From positions 1 through 64,000 of the forward strand of contig NZ_QJRL01000014.1 of NCBI RefSeq assembly GCF_003205205.1: DNA of 64,000 nt. Reading direction: 5' to 3'. This document shows, piece after piece, positions 28,159 to 38,666 of the stretch; the first letter of the stretch is position 1; every line of letters starts with the position of its first letter. This stretch comes from Pseudomonas sp. LB-090624 (lineage in GTDB: Bacteria; Pseudomonadota; Gammaproteobacteria; Pseudomonadales; Pseudomonadaceae). The notes beneath the pieces were generated by a model, which saw only the letters and a program-made list of their open reading frames with translations, did no database searches and was not told where the DNA came from. Position numbers and translations under genes: made by a program.

Positions 28159-29880
28159 ATGCAAAGCAAAACCACACGACGCACCTTCGTCAAAGGCCTG
28201 GCCGCCACTGGACTGCTTGGCGGGTTGGGCATGTGGCGCACGCCGGTGTGGGCCTTGACCAGCCCTGGCCAGCCAAACGTGCTGACAGGCACTGACTTCG
28301 ACCTGTACATCGGTGAACTGCCGGTCAATTTCACCGGCGCAACGCGCACAGCCATGGCAATCAATGGATCATTGCCGGGCCCTACGCTTCGCTGGCGCGA
28401 AGGCGACACCGTTACGCTTCGCGTGCGCAACCGTTTGCAGCAGGACACCTCCATCCACTGGCACGGCATCATCCTGCCGGCCAACATGGATGGTGTGCCT
28501 GGCCTGAGCTTCCACGGCATCGCCCCGGATGGCCTGTATGAGTACAGGTTCACAGTCCATCAGAACGGCACCTACTGGTACCACAGTCACTCAGGCTTCC
28601 AGGAACAGGTTGGGGTGTACGGCGCACTGGTCATCGATGCGAAAGAACCCGAGCCGTTCACCTATGACCGGGATTACGTGGTGATGCTCAGCGACTGGAC
28701 AGATGAAGACCCTGCCCGGGTTCTGTCCAAGCTCAAAAAGCAGTCTGACTACTACAACTTCCACAAACGGACGGTGGGTGATTTCGTCAACGACGTGAGC
28801 GAAAAGGGCTGGTCCGCTGCGGTGGCTGATCGCACGATGTGGGCCGAAATGAACATGAGCCCCACCGATCTGGCAGACGTGAGCGGGTACACCTACACCT
28901 ACCTCATGAACGGCCAGACGCCGGACGGCAACTGGACGGGGGTTTTCAAGCCTGGCGAGAAAATCCGCCTTCGCTTTATCAACGGCTCGGCCATGACGTA
29001 TTTCGACGTGCGGATTCCCGGCCTGAAGATGACGGTGGTTGCGGCAGATGGGCAGTATGTGAAGCCGGTCTCGGTCGACGAGTTACGTATCGCTGTTGCT
29101 GAAACCTACGATGTGATTGTCGAGCCCGAAAATGAGCAGGCCTACACCCTCTTTGCTCAATCCATGGACCGTACCGGTTACGCCAGGGGCACCTTGGCCA
29201 TCCGCGAGGGCTTGCAAGCGGCTGTTCCAGCTGTTGATCCGCGCCCGCTGATTTCCATGAGTGACATGGGTATGGATCACAGCGGCATGACCGGCATGGA
29301 CCATAGCCAGATGGCCGGCATGGATCACGGCAGCATGGCCGGCATGAATGGGGCCATGCAGCGCCATCCTGACTCAGAGACCAACAACCCCCTGGTCGAC
29401 ATGCAGACGATGAGCCCGACGCCGAAACTGAGCGACCCGGGCATCGGGCTGCGGAACAACGGCCGGCGTGTGCTGACGTATGCGGACCTGCGCAGCACGT
29501 TCATTGACCCCGACGGCCGAGAGCCTGGCCGCACAATCGAGTTGCACCTCACAGGCCACATGGAAAAGTTCGCCTGGTCGTTCGACGGGGTCAAGTTCTC
29601 CGATGCCGAGCCGCTACGCCTCAAATACGGGGAGCGCCTGCGTATCACCTTGGTCAACGACACCATGATGACTCACCCCATCCACCTGCATGGCATGTGG
29701 AGCGACCTGGAGGATGAGGACGGCAACTTCATGGTGCGCAAGCACACCATCGACATGCCGCCTGGCTCAAAACGAAGCTACCGCGTGACTGCGGATGCTC
29801 TGGGGCGCTGGGCCTATCACTGCCACCTGCTGTTCCACATGGAAATGGGCATGTTCCGAGAAGTCCGCGTGGACGAATGA
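28159..29880 (+). CDS. copA: Copper-resistance multicopper oxidase CopA
   Basis: A 573-residue periplasmic multicopper oxidase of the CopA/PcoA type, which oxidises Cu(I) and binds copper. The N-terminus carries a Tat signal (TRRTFVKG, then a hydrophobic stretch to VWA). Copper motifs are [28 protein letters not shown] and [12 protein letters not shown], covering the trinuclear and type 1 sites. Residues about 367-400 are a Met/His-rich insert with repeated GMDHxxM units, as in other CopA proteins. It heads a four-gene set with the next three genes; the following start overlaps its end closely. Confidence 0.95.
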   Translation: MQSKTTRRTFVKGLAATGLLGGLGMWRTPVWALTSPGQPNVLTGTDFDLYIGELPVNFTGATRTAMAINGSLPGPTLRWREGDTVTLRVRNRLQQDTSIHWHGIILPANMDGVPGLSFHGIAPDGLYEYRFTVHQNGTYWYHSHSGFQEQVGVYGALVIDAKEPEPFTYDRDYVVMLSDWTDEDPARVLSKLKKQSDYYNFHKRTVGDFVNDVSEKGWSAAVADRTMWAEMNMSPTDLADVSGYTYTYLMNGQTPDGNWTGVFKPGEKIRLRFINGSAMTYFDVRIPGLKMTVVAADGQYVKPVSVDELRIAVAETYDVIVEPENEQAYTLFAQSMDRTGYARGTLAIREGLQAAVPAVDPRPLISMSDMGMDHSGMTGMDHSQMAGMDHGSMAGMNGAMQRHPDSETNNPLVDMQTMSPTPKLSDPGIGLRNNGRRVLTYADLRSTFIDPDGREPGRTIELHLTGHMEKFAWSFDGVKFSDAEPLRLKYGERLRITLVNDTMMTHPIHLHGMWSDLEDEDGNFMVRKHTIDMPPGSKRSYRVTADALGRWAYHCHLLFHMEMGMFREVRVDE

Positions 29881-29894
29881 ACTGGAGATCCGAG

Positions 29895-30212
29895 ATGAAC
29901 AACCTTACGAAACGAAGTGCGTTTTTCCTCTCTGCTGCGATGGCTGGCCTCTTGGCTGTTTATGCTCCGTCGTCGTGGGCCGCCGACAACCATGAGCAAC
30001 ACACCCACAAGGCCGCCGATGCAGCTAAAGCCAAGGGCGCTCAAGGCATGGATCACGGTTCCATGAAGGGCATGGACCACAGCGCCATGCAGGGCATGGA
30101 TCACAGTGCCATGAAAGGCATGGACCATGGTTCGATGGAAGGTATGGATCACAGCAAGATGATGGAATCGCATGGCAGCGCCAACGCTAAGGCAGGGAAA
30201 GATGGCCAATAG
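29895..30212 (+). CDS. Small Met/His-rich periplasmic copper-binding protein
   Basis: A 105-residue secreted protein: signal peptide to about SSWA, a Lys/Ala-rich spacer, then five consecutive GMDH(G/S)xM units at about residues 55-90. Such units bind copper through Met and His. Start 29895 has a fine ribosome site (GGAGATCCGAG). The gene sits between copA and copB and overlaps copB by 11 bases. The role as a copper sponge or chaperone is inferred from composition and context. Confidence 0.75.
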   Translation: MNNLTKRSAFFLSAAMAGLLAVYAPSSWAADNHEQHTHKAADAAKAKGAQGMDHGSMKGMDHSAMQGMDHSAMKGMDHGSMEGMDHSKMMESHGSANAKAGKDGQ

Positions 30213-31143
30213 CCCAGCGCGCCCCTCGCTGCTGGCCCTGGGCGTTTCACTCGGCATGCTGGGTGCTGCACCCAGCTTCGCCGCTGGCGATATGGACCAT
30301 GCAGCGATGGGACACGGCTCCATGCCGGGCATGGACCATAGCCAGATGGATCATGGCGGCATGCAGGGCATGGACCATGGGAGCATGGATCACTCGAAAA
30401 TGAACCATGGTGCTGGCAGCCCTGCGACGACCAGCCGAACGCCGATTCCCGAATTGACGGATGCAGACCGGCAGGCGGCATTCCCCCCATTGGGCGGGCA
30501 TCAGGTGCACGACAGCGCACTCAATAGCTTCTTCTTGCTGGACCAACTCGAGTATCAGGATGCAGACGAAGGTAGCAGCCTGGCCTGGGATGCTACCGGG
30601 TGGATCGGCGGCGATATCAACCGCCTGTGGGTTCGTTCCGAAGGCGAACGCACCAACGGCGTCACCGAAGATGCCGAGTTGCAATTGCTCTATGGCCGCT
30701 CGATCAACCCCTGGTGGGATGTGGTTGCCGGGGTGCGTCAGGATTTTAAACCGGAATCCCCGCAGACCTGGGCAGCGTTCGGCATACAGGGCATGGCGCT
30801 TTACGGCTTTGAAGCCGAAGCCACCGCGTTCATGGGTGAGAACGGTCAAACGGCCGCTCGCCTGGAAGGTGACTACGATATTCTCCTGACCAACCGCCTG
30901 ATCCTGCAGCCAACCGCTGAAGCCAATTTCTATGGCAAGAACGACCCCGAGCGAGGCGTGGGCTCCGGCTTGGCGAATACCGAAATCGGGCTGCGGCTAC
31001 GGTATGAAATCGTTCGTCAGTTCGCACCTTACATAGGCATCACCTGGAACCGCTCCTACGGCAAAACGGCTGATTTCGCCCGTAACGAGGGTGGCGAAGT
31101 GGATGAAGCGCGTTTCGTTGCCGGCATCCGCCTATGGTTTTGA
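30202..31143 (+). CDS. copB: Copper-resistance outer-membrane protein CopB
   Basis: A 313-residue CopB/PcoB-type outer-membrane beta-barrel protein. After a signal peptide (to FAAG) come Met/His-rich units ([20 protein letters not shown]) over residues about 28-70. The barrel domain follows: [45 protein letters not shown], and an aromatic C-terminus ([10 protein letters not shown]) suited to Bam-mediated insertion. Start 30202 follows AGGGAAAG; an earlier in-frame start would overlap the upstream gene further. Confidence 0.92.
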   Translation: MANSPARPSLLALGVSLGMLGAAPSFAAGDMDHAAMGHGSMPGMDHSQMDHGGMQGMDHGSMDHSKMNHGAGSPATTSRTPIPELTDADRQAAFPPLGGHQVHDSALNSFFLLDQLEYQDADEGSSLAWDATGWIGGDINRLWVRSEGERTNGVTEDAELQLLYGRSINPWWDVVAGVRQDFKPESPQTWAAFGIQGMALYGFEAEATAFMGENGQTAARLEGDYDILLTNRLILQPTAEANFYGKNDPERGVGSGLANTEIGLRLRYEIVRQFAPYIGITWNRSYGKTADFARNEGGEVDEARFVAGIRLWF

Positions 31144-31152
31144 GAGCCCGAC

Positions 31153-31806
31153 ATGAAAAAAACAATTACAACGCTGGTTGCAGCAGGCGCCGTGGCGGGT
31201 GCGGGCGTATTGGGCGTAGCTTACATTGGCCTGGTGAACGTCGGGGCTGATGATCCCCATTTCCCGGCAGTGCATGCCTTTCTCGCCATGGCCCGGGATC
31301 GCTCTATCAAAGTACGGGCCAGGGACATCGAGGTACCGAACCTCAAGAATGAGAACCTGATTCGCATGGGCGCCGGCAACTACAACGCCATGTGCGTCGG
31401 TTGCCACCTTGCCCCTGGCATCGAGAAGACAGAGCTGAGCCAAGCGCTGTACCCGTCGCCCCCCGACCTGAGCAAGCTCGGCGCCAGTGGTGACCCCGCG
31501 GTTGCGTTCTGGACCATCAAGCACGGCATCAAGGCTTCGGGTATGCCGGCTTGGGGCAAGAGCATGGATGATTCGTACATCTGGGGCATGGTGGCTTTTC
31601 TGGATCAGCTACCGCAGATGAATGCCCAGCAGTACCGGGCGATGGTCACCAGCAGCGGCGGCCACCAGCATGGGGGCGGTGAAAGTGACATGCATAACCC
31701 TGAAGGCCAACATGGGCAAGACGACGCCGGCAGTGATCACCACTCTAAGCCGGCGTCGAAGGCGCATCTTCACCGTGATGGCAAGGAGCATCGCCATGGT
31801 GGCTGA
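31153..31806 (+). CDS. Membrane-anchored cytochrome c with His-rich tail
   Basis: A 217-residue protein with an N-terminal hydrophobic anchor or signal, one heme c motif MCVGCH (Cys81, Cys84, His85) and a probable Met ligand in GMPAWGKSMDD. The last 50 residues are very rich in His, Gly and Asp (HQHGGGE, HDHH-like runs, EHRHGG). It is the last gene of the copper set, starting nine bases after copB. A redox partner for CopA or a metal-binding role is plausible; neither is shown. Confidence 0.82.
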   Translation: MKKTITTLVAAGAVAGAGVLGVAYIGLVNVGADDPHFPAVHAFLAMARDRSIKVRARDIEVPNLKNENLIRMGAGNYNAMCVGCHLAPGIEKTELSQALYPSPPDLSKLGASGDPAVAFWTIKHGIKASGMPAWGKSMDDSYIWGMVAFLDQLPQMNAQQYRAMVTSSGGHQHGGGESDMHNPEGQHGQDDAGSDHHSKPASKAHLHRDGKEHRHGG

Positions 31807-31918
31807 TTGCGCTTTTGGTTATCAGCGTTGCATTCACTCGCGAAGCGCCGCCCGGGCGGCACTCGGTGTTATACACGCTGCAAAACCGTGGGCGTAAACC
31901 TACACGCCACAACGCCAA

Positions 31919-34096
31919 TCAGAAGTCATACCGCGCCCCAACCATCATGCTACGCGACGGCCCATAGAAGTTGAACGTGGAGGTCGAGCCCACCCGCGAC
32001 AGGTAGTCCCGGTCGAACAGGTTGTTGACGTTGAAGGTGGCGGTCAGCTTCGAAGTCACCGGGTACGACAGCATCGCATCCACCGTCGCGTAGCCCGGCG
32101 CGTCGATACGCACGCCGCCGTTTTCGGAGTAGAAGTTGCTCAACGCGGAAATTCCGCCACCAATCGCCAGGCCGGTCAGCGGGCCTTGGTTGATGGTGTA
32201 CTTGCTCCACAGCGAAGCCTGGTTGCGCGGCATGATGAAGAACGTGGTTTCGGCGTCACCCTTGACGGTTTCCGTCTCCATCCAGGTGTAACCGGCCAGC
32301 AGTTCCCAATTCGGCATCAGCTTGCCGCTCATTTCCACTTCCGCGCCCTTCACCCGGGTCTTGCCGGATGCCACGGAGTCGGTAGTGGCCACTCCATCAG
32401 CATCGTACACGGTGGTAGCGCGGTTCTTGTCGGTCAGGCGGAATACCGAGAAGCGCGTATTCAAGTCGCCGCCAAAGTAGCTGCTCTTCAGGCCGAACTC
32501 GTACTGCTCGCCTTCACGCGGTTTCAGCACCCGACCATTGCTGTCGGTGTCGGACTGCGGCTTGAACACCTGCGAATAGCTGGCGTACAGCGCGTGGTTG
32601 TCGGTCAGGTCATAGACCAGGCCGCCGTAAGGGGTGAAGTGGCCGTCGACGCGTTTGCTGTCATTGGTGGTAGCGCCGCTGCTAAGGGTGGTGGTGTAGA
32701 AGTCACCGCGATACCAGCTGAAGCGGCCACCGGCAATCAGCGCCAGGCGCTCCACCGGGCGGAAGGTCACTTTGGAGTACAGGCCGTATTCCTCTTCCTG
32801 CATGCCAGTCTCGGTGCTGTAGTTGGGCGACGGCTTGGCGAACTGCTTCGGCGAGTAAGTATTCACGTTGATCGCGCCGAGATTGGTGGTGCCGTTGAGG
32901 TACTCGGTGTCGTAGTTCTTGTAGTCACTCCCGACCACAAACTCGCTTACCTGCCCGAAGGTTTCGAACGGCTGGCTGTAGCTGGCGTCCAGCGAATAGG
33001 TGTCTTGCGTGAAATCACGGGCGCTGGCGCGCTCGGAGTTGGCGCCTGTGGTGGCATTGGTTGCAGTGAAGGCGTACAGATAGTTGGTGTCGCGGTGCGA
33101 GCCACGGGCCGCGACACGGCCGTAACCGCCATTGTCGAAGCGGTGGGTCAGCTCGGCGACCAGGTCGGTGGTCTTGCCGTCGAAGTAGTTCCAGTCGGCG
33201 CCCAGGAAACGCGAATGGCTGAAGTCGGGCACCTCGCCGGACAACGTGGCCGGGTAGCCGTTGTGCGGGGTGATGTTCTTCACCTCGTGCATCAGGCCGA
33301 ACGACAGGGTGGTGGCGTCGTCCAGGTCGATGTCCAGCGCACCGTAGTAGGTGTTGCTGGTGTTGGCGTTGTAGTCCACTTCGCCATTGGTGTCGTCACG
33401 GGATGCGATGAAGCGCCCGCGCACGCGACCGGCCTCGTCCAGCGGCCCGCTCAGGTCGATTTCCTCATGATTGGTGTCCCAGGTGCCGTAGCTGCCTTCG
33501 ATATGCCCCTGAAACTCGGCGGTCGGGCGCTTGCGTACCATGTTGACGATGCCTCCCAGCTCGCTGGTACTGCTGAACAGCCCGGCCGGCCCGCGCATGA
33601 TCTCGACGCGGTCGAACGCCGCCAACGACGGGACAGTGCCGAAGATACTGGCCATGGGCGCCGGCAGGCCGTCGATATTGAACTCGCTGTACTCGTAGCC
33701 ACGGGCATAGATCGACGAGCGGCCGCTGTCATTGGTCAGGGTGCGCAGGCCAGCGGTGTACTTGGCCAGGTCATCCAGGTGCACGAACTGGCGGTCCTTG
33801 ACGTAGTCCTGGGTGTACACGGTGATCGACTGCGGGATGTCCCTGAGCGCCGCCGGCGTCTTGGTGCCCACGGTAGCGGCATCGACGCTGTAGCCTCCGG
33901 TGGCCTCCGAAGGCAGCATGTCGTAGAGGCGGTTGCCTTCGATAGTCAGTGCCGGCAGGTCCAGCGCGCTGTCTTCGGCTGTCGCCTGGGTCGCTACCGT
34001 TTCAGCCAGTGCCGACAGTGAAAAAGGCGCCAGCAACCCCAGCACCAACCAGCCCCGCGCCCGTCGCGGGCACCCCACACCGATGAAACCGCTCAT
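31919..34096 (-). CDS. TonB-dependent siderophore receptor
   Basis: A 725-residue outer-membrane receptor of the FhuE/FpvA type. A signal peptide ends near LSALAE, a TonB-box-like segment is LPALTIEGN, the plug domain includes RDIPQSITVYTQDYVKDR and GYEYSEFNIDGLPAP with IMRGPAGLFSSTSELGG, and the barrel ends in VGARYDF. There is no N-terminal signalling (STN) domain, so it is not a FecIR-type transducer. It is divergent from a two-component pair. Ligand unknown. Start 34096 is set by the signal peptide. Confidence 0.92.
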   Translation of the reverse strand: MSGFIGVGCPRRARGWLVLGLLAPFSLSALAETVATQATAEDSALDLPALTIEGNRLYDMLPSEATGGYSVDAATVGTKTPAALRDIPQSITVYTQDYVKDRQFVHLDDLAKYTAGLRTLTNDSGRSSIYARGYEYSEFNIDGLPAPMASIFGTVPSLAAFDRVEIMRGPAGLFSSTSELGGIVNMVRKRPTAEFQGHIEGSYGTWDTNHEEIDLSGPLDEAGRVRGRFIASRDDTNGEVDYNANTSNTYYGALDIDLDDATTLSFGLMHEVKNITPHNGYPATLSGEVPDFSHSRFLGADWNYFDGKTTDLVAELTHRFDNGGYGRVAARGSHRDTNYLYAFTATNATTGANSERASARDFTQDTYSLDASYSQPFETFGQVSEFVVGSDYKNYDTEYLNGTTNLGAINVNTYSPKQFAKPSPNYSTETGMQEEEYGLYSKVTFRPVERLALIAGGRFSWYRGDFYTTTLSSGATTNDSKRVDGHFTPYGGLVYDLTDNHALYASYSQVFKPQSDTDSNGRVLKPREGEQYEFGLKSSYFGGDLNTRFSVFRLTDKNRATTVYDADGVATTDSVASGKTRVKGAEVEMSGKLMPNWELLAGYTWMETETVKGDAETTFFIMPRNQASLWSKYTINQGPLTGLAIGGGISALSNFYSENGGVRIDAPGYATVDAMLSYPVTSKLTATFNVNNLFDRDYLSRVGSTSTFNFYGPSRSMMVGARYDF

Positions 34097-34277
34097 GACA
34101 CACCCATCCCCAAGTGATAACAATTCGCAAACGAAACAAGTTGCTTTTTGCGAACGATACCGGACCGAAAACGGGGGTGCAGCATCATTAACCTTCTTAA
34201 CACAATGGAGCGTTGCCCTCGGGCCACCGGCAATGGGATGATCCGTAACTGATAGAAGTTCTCATTCAAGGCGCACC

Positions 34278-34970
34278 GTGCCCATCTCACTGCTCCTCGC
34301 CGAAGACGACCCACGCCTGCGTCAGGACCTGGAACGTCATTTCCTCAATCGCGGTTTTCAGGTGCATGCCTGCGCCAGCGGCACCCAGGCCCTGAACGCC
34401 ATACAGCACTCGCGCTTTGAGTTGGTACTGCTGGACATCATGCTGCCGGGCATCGACGGCCTCAGCCTGCTCGATGAACTGCGCCGCCATCAGGCAGTGC
34501 CGGTCATGCTGATGTCGGCGCTGGGCGCCGAGCAAGATCGCATCAGCGGCTTTACCCGTGGTGCGGACGACTACCTGCCCAAACCGTTCAGCCTGGCCGA
34601 GCTGAATGCCAGGGTCGACGCATTGCTGCGGCGCGTGGCATTTGAGCGCGGTACGGCGGTGCGTGCCGATGTCGGTGAAGTGATGCTGGATCATGACCGC
34701 CAGGACGTTATCCACAACGGCCAGGCTGCCGGCCTTACCGCATCCGAATTCCGCTTGCTGGCTACCCTTCGTGCCCATCCGGGCGAAGCCTTGAGCAAGC
34801 CATTCCTCTACCAGACCGTACTGCATCGCGCCTACACCCGCCTGGACCGTGGCCTGGATGTGCATGTATGCAACTTGCGCCGCAAGCTGGCCGACATCAC
34901 CGCCCAGCACCTGCAGATCCAGGCGGTACGGGGCCAAGGGTACATCCTGGTCGACACGGAACAGCCCTGA
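34278..34970 (+). CDS. OmpR-family response regulator
   Basis: A 230-residue two-domain regulator. The receiver domain has the acidic pocket EDD near residue 9, the phosphoacceptor Asp in LLDIMLPG (about 51), and KPF with the conserved Lys. The C-terminal winged helix includes LTASEFRLLATLRAHPGEA and GLDVHVCNLRRKL, ending VRGQGYIL. Its stop overlaps the kinase start (TGATG). The location between a siderophore receptor and an esterase suggests it controls that cassette. Confidence 0.92.
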   Translation: MPISLLLAEDDPRLRQDLERHFLNRGFQVHACASGTQALNAIQHSRFELVLLDIMLPGIDGLSLLDELRRHQAVPVMLMSALGAEQDRISGFTRGADDYLPKPFSLAELNARVDALLRRVAFERGTAVRADVGEVMLDHDRQDVIHNGQAAGLTASEFRLLATLRAHPGEALSKPFLYQTVLHRAYTRLDRGLDVHVCNLRRKLADITAQHLQIQAVRGQGYILVDTEQP

Positions 34971-36298
34971 TGCGTCGCCATCCATTGCTGTGGAAACTGG
35001 CGGTGTTGCAGGTCGGCTTCTGCCTGCTGCTGACCTGGCTGATCTGGACCTGGGGCCTTTCAGTGGAACGCAGCACCTACTTCCTGTCCCAGGCCGATCA
35101 GGACTACCTGGCGCGTTATGCACAACAGGCCGAACAGGCGTGGGAGCAGGACGGCGCGGTCGGCGCCGAGGCCTGGCGCAAGCAGCTGGAACGGGCTGAG
35201 GACACCTGGGTGGCCGTGATCGGCCCACACCTGCAGAGCCTTGGCACCACGCCGCTGAGCGCCGAGGAAGCCAGCCACCTTACATTCATGCGCAAGCTCG
35301 ACTGGCCGATGAGCCGGCGCCTGCAGGATGAGCTGCCGTATGTCAGCATCGAATTTCCGCAACACCCCGAGCATGGCCGCCTGGTGCTGCAACTGCCCGA
35401 ACGGCTGCTACCCACAGGCCTAACACCCTGGACCCATGTGGTCACTCACGGCGTTGCCCCCGCGCTACTGGCCTTGCTGCTGGGCCTTGCGCTATACCGG
35501 CATCTTGTCGTGCCGCTGAACCGCCTGCGCGACCGCGCCGACGCCCTGCGGGCCGATGACCTGGACAGTCCCGCCCTGCCCCTGCAGGAACGCCGTGATG
35601 AACTGGGAGAGCTGGCTCAGGCGTTCGAGCACATGGCCGCGCGCCTGCGTCAGAGCCTTGAGCAACAGCGCCTGCTGTTGCGAACGCTGTCCCACGAACT
35701 GCGCACGCCCTTGGCGCGGCTGCGTATCGCCCATGACAGCGACTTGCCACCGCCGCAGCTGCGCGAGCGTCTGGACCGTGAGGTGGCCGACATGCAGAAG
35801 TTGCTGGAAAACACCCTCGACCTGGCCTGGATGGACACCGAACAGCCCAGCCTGTCGACCGAGCCGGTATTGGTGCTTTCCGTTTGGGAAGCGTTGTGTG
35901 AGGACGTGTGCTTCGAAAGCGGCTGGGACGGAGTGCGCCTGCCGTGTTCACTGGGCACCGATTGCCTGGTGCAGGCGCATCTGGACAGCCTGGCCCAGGC
36001 CATGGAAAACCTGTTGCGCAATGCCATTCGCCACTCGCCCACCGAAGGCCGGGTCAGCCTTGATGGCTGGCGTGAGGGCACCTACTGGCACCTGCGCCTG
36101 AGCGACCAAGGACCCGGCGTCCCTGATCCCGACCTCGAGCGTATTTTCAAGCCTTACCAGCGCCTGGCCGACAGCGGCGCAGGTTTCGGCCTGGGCCTGG
36201 CTATCGCCCGCCGCGCCATCGAACTGCAAGGCGGGCGCTTATGGGCCAACAATGGGCACCCGGGCCTGTGCCTGCACATGACCTTACCTGCGGCCTGA
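34970..36298 (+). CDS. Two-component sensor histidine kinase
   Basis: A 442-residue membrane kinase, partner of the preceding regulator. Two membrane segments (about 8-30 and 150-170) flank a periplasmic sensor region. A HAMP-like linker is followed by the H box LRTLSHELRTPLARLR, then the N box MENLLRNAIRHSP, and G boxes DQGPGVPD and GAGFGLGLAIARRA. Start 34970 overlaps the regulator stop. The signal is unknown; iron or siderophore status is a guess from the neighbours. Confidence 0.92.
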   Translation: MRRHPLLWKLAVLQVGFCLLLTWLIWTWGLSVERSTYFLSQADQDYLARYAQQAEQAWEQDGAVGAEAWRKQLERAEDTWVAVIGPHLQSLGTTPLSAEEASHLTFMRKLDWPMSRRLQDELPYVSIEFPQHPEHGRLVLQLPERLLPTGLTPWTHVVTHGVAPALLALLLGLALYRHLVVPLNRLRDRADALRADDLDSPALPLQERRDELGELAQAFEHMAARLRQSLEQQRLLLRTLSHELRTPLARLRIAHDSDLPPPQLRERLDREVADMQKLLENTLDLAWMDTEQPSLSTEPVLVLSVWEALCEDVCFESGWDGVRLPCSLGTDCLVQAHLDSLAQAMENLLRNAIRHSPTEGRVSLDGWREGTYWHLRLSDQGPGVPDPDLERIFKPYQRLADSGAGFGLGLAIARRAIELQGGRLWANNGHPGLCLHMTLPAA

Positions 36299-36308
36299 GA
36301 CTGTTTAG

Positions 36309-37292
<984 letters not shown>

Positions 37293-37313
37293 CCCGCCCT
37301 GCGCACGTCCGAC

Positions 37314-38294
37314 TCAAGGTTGCGCGTACTTGAGCACGTACAGGCACAGCTCGCGGTAGACATCCACAGGCAGCTGCGACATCAGCTTCTGAGCCTGGCC
37401 GAGGGTTTTGCAACTGAGTTCGGCCATCGTCCGACGGTGTTTCGAACCCAGCAGGCCGGCATGCACCACCTGTGCATACTGAATATAGGAACAAGGGAAA
37501 TCGGCCTGGGGACTGCGCTGGACCTTGAAGTCGATCTTCAGGTCTGCCCCACGGAAGAATGCTCTGCCCTGGTAGGTCTGTTGGGGCACGAGGAGCCCTT
37601 TTTCAGGACAGGTGCTGTGACAGACCGGCAGGCTATTCCTGTCCGTCTCAAGGCCACGTCGATAAAGCACGAGTTCGGAACCTGGCACCTCGATACAGGC
37701 GTTTTCGAAAGCATCGATGATGGCCCTGCCATTGATCTGCGCCTCCTCGATCTGCGTCAGGCTGACCACACGCTCGAGCTCATGATTGCCAACACTGTTG
37801 ACCACACGATCCAGGGTCGACCAGTGGCTGAATTCTTTCTGACACGCAATCAGGTGGATCTCACTCTGATAGCCTTTGCGGGCGGCTTCAGGTGGAAAGT
37901 CAGCGAAATGAGGGCTGTCGAGCGCGGTCTCCATGATGATGTTGTATCCATTATCCATCGCATACGTGCAAATCATCGCGCCCAGGCGCCAGATGAACGG
38001 CTCGGTATGCTCATAGACATAGAGCACGCCTTTGTCTTCCATTGCCCGGTAATGAGGGTGCAGCTCACGAAAATGGGTTTCGTAAAGGCGAACATAATTG
38101 TCGTACCGCCCGCTCTTCAACAGCGTGTTTTCCAGCAAGTAGGTCTTACCCGAGCCCTGTGCACCGGCAATAATGAGCATTTTGGGCTTGAGTACGCCGT
38201 CGACGTAGTCACGCTTCTTGTCGAACAACGAGTCGGCAATCGTTCTGAATGCGACATGAAGATCGGTATCGGTAAAAGGATGGAGAGAGGACAT
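37314..38294 (-). CDS. Zeta-toxin-family P-loop kinase
   Basis: A 326-residue protein with a zeta toxin/PezT-like domain. The Walker A is IIAGAQGSGKTYLLE, followed by FRELHPHY, which matches the zeta signature after the second strand, and IIMETALDSPHFADF. Zeta proteins phosphorylate UDP-GlcNAc and poison wall synthesis unless held by an epsilon antitoxin. No antitoxin-like gene adjoins it. In my visual alignment the residue matching the catalytic Asp of zeta is Thr (YETHFR), so the activity is uncertain. Its base composition is lower in GC than the neighbours. It converges on the esterase gene. Confidence 0.75.
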   Translation of the reverse strand: MSSLHPFTDTDLHVAFRTIADSLFDKKRDYVDGVLKPKMLIIAGAQGSGKTYLLENTLLKSGRYDNYVRLYETHFRELHPHYRAMEDKGVLYVYEHTEPFIWRLGAMICTYAMDNGYNIIMETALDSPHFADFPPEAARKGYQSEIHLIACQKEFSHWSTLDRVVNSVGNHELERVVSLTQIEEAQINGRAIIDAFENACIEVPGSELVLYRRGLETDRNSLPVCHSTCPEKGLLVPQQTYQGRAFFRGADLKIDFKVQRSPQADFPCSYIQYAQVVHAGLLGSKHRRTMAELSCKTLGQAQKLMSQLPVDVYRELCLYVLKYAQP

Positions 38295-38449
38295 GACGGT
38301 TCGTTTCCTTGGTTTGCCAATGTGACCGTCACCAAGGTAGGCGCTGCGGCAGGTGAGAAAGGGGTAAATGGTTACTGCTGCCCGTCTTGTCGGAGACGGT
38401 AGAGCAGCGGGTTGCCAGTAGGGTGGCACAGTGCTGTATGCTTGCTTGG

Positions 38450-38582
38450 TCTTCAGGGCGGGGTGAAAGTCCCCACCGGCGGTAAATCGAAAGATGAGCC
38501 CGCGAGCGCCCCGGCCATGCCGGGGGTCAGCAGATCTGGTGCGACTCCAGAGCCGACGGTCATAGTCCGGATGAAAGAAGGC
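38450..38582 (+). promoter_or_regulatory. FMN riboswitch (RFN element) upstream of ribB
   Basis: The conserved RFN parts are readable: CTTCAGGGCGGGGTGAAAG, CCCCACCGGCGGTA, GAGCCCGCGAGCG, CAGATCTGGTG, ACTCCAGAGCCGACGGT, and TAGTCCGGATG. They occur in the right order over about 130 bases. It should repress ribB expression when FMN is plentiful. Confidence 0.96.
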
Positions 38583-38587
38583 GTCAG

Positions 38588-38612
38588 GCAGGGGCCTTTC
38601 GGGCGCCCCTGC
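38588..38612 (+). promoter_or_regulatory. Expression-platform hairpin of the FMN riboswitch
   Basis: GCAGGGGC pairs perfectly with GCCCCTGC around a nine-base loop, directly after the aptamer. No strong T-run follows (only ATTTTG), so the switch may act by a weak terminator or through downstream translation control. It sits 55 bases before the ribB start. Confidence 0.6.
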
Positions 38613-38666
38613 GCGCGCATTTTGTTCGCCCCGAGACGTTCATCGATCATTCACGAGGAGCGTTTC

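Noticed and set aside
31842-31872. Possible fifth copy of the dispersed repeat
   Set aside because: GCGCCGCCCGGGCGGCACTCG resembles part of the core but diverges outside it; could be chance in GC-rich DNA.
32186-34021. Long plus-strand frame opposite the TonB receptor
   Set aside because: Shadow of the receptor gene.
34113-34136. Possible Fur box upstream of the siderophore receptor
   Set aside because: TGATAACAATTCGCAAAC has only a partial match to the Fur consensus; not strong enough to list as a site.
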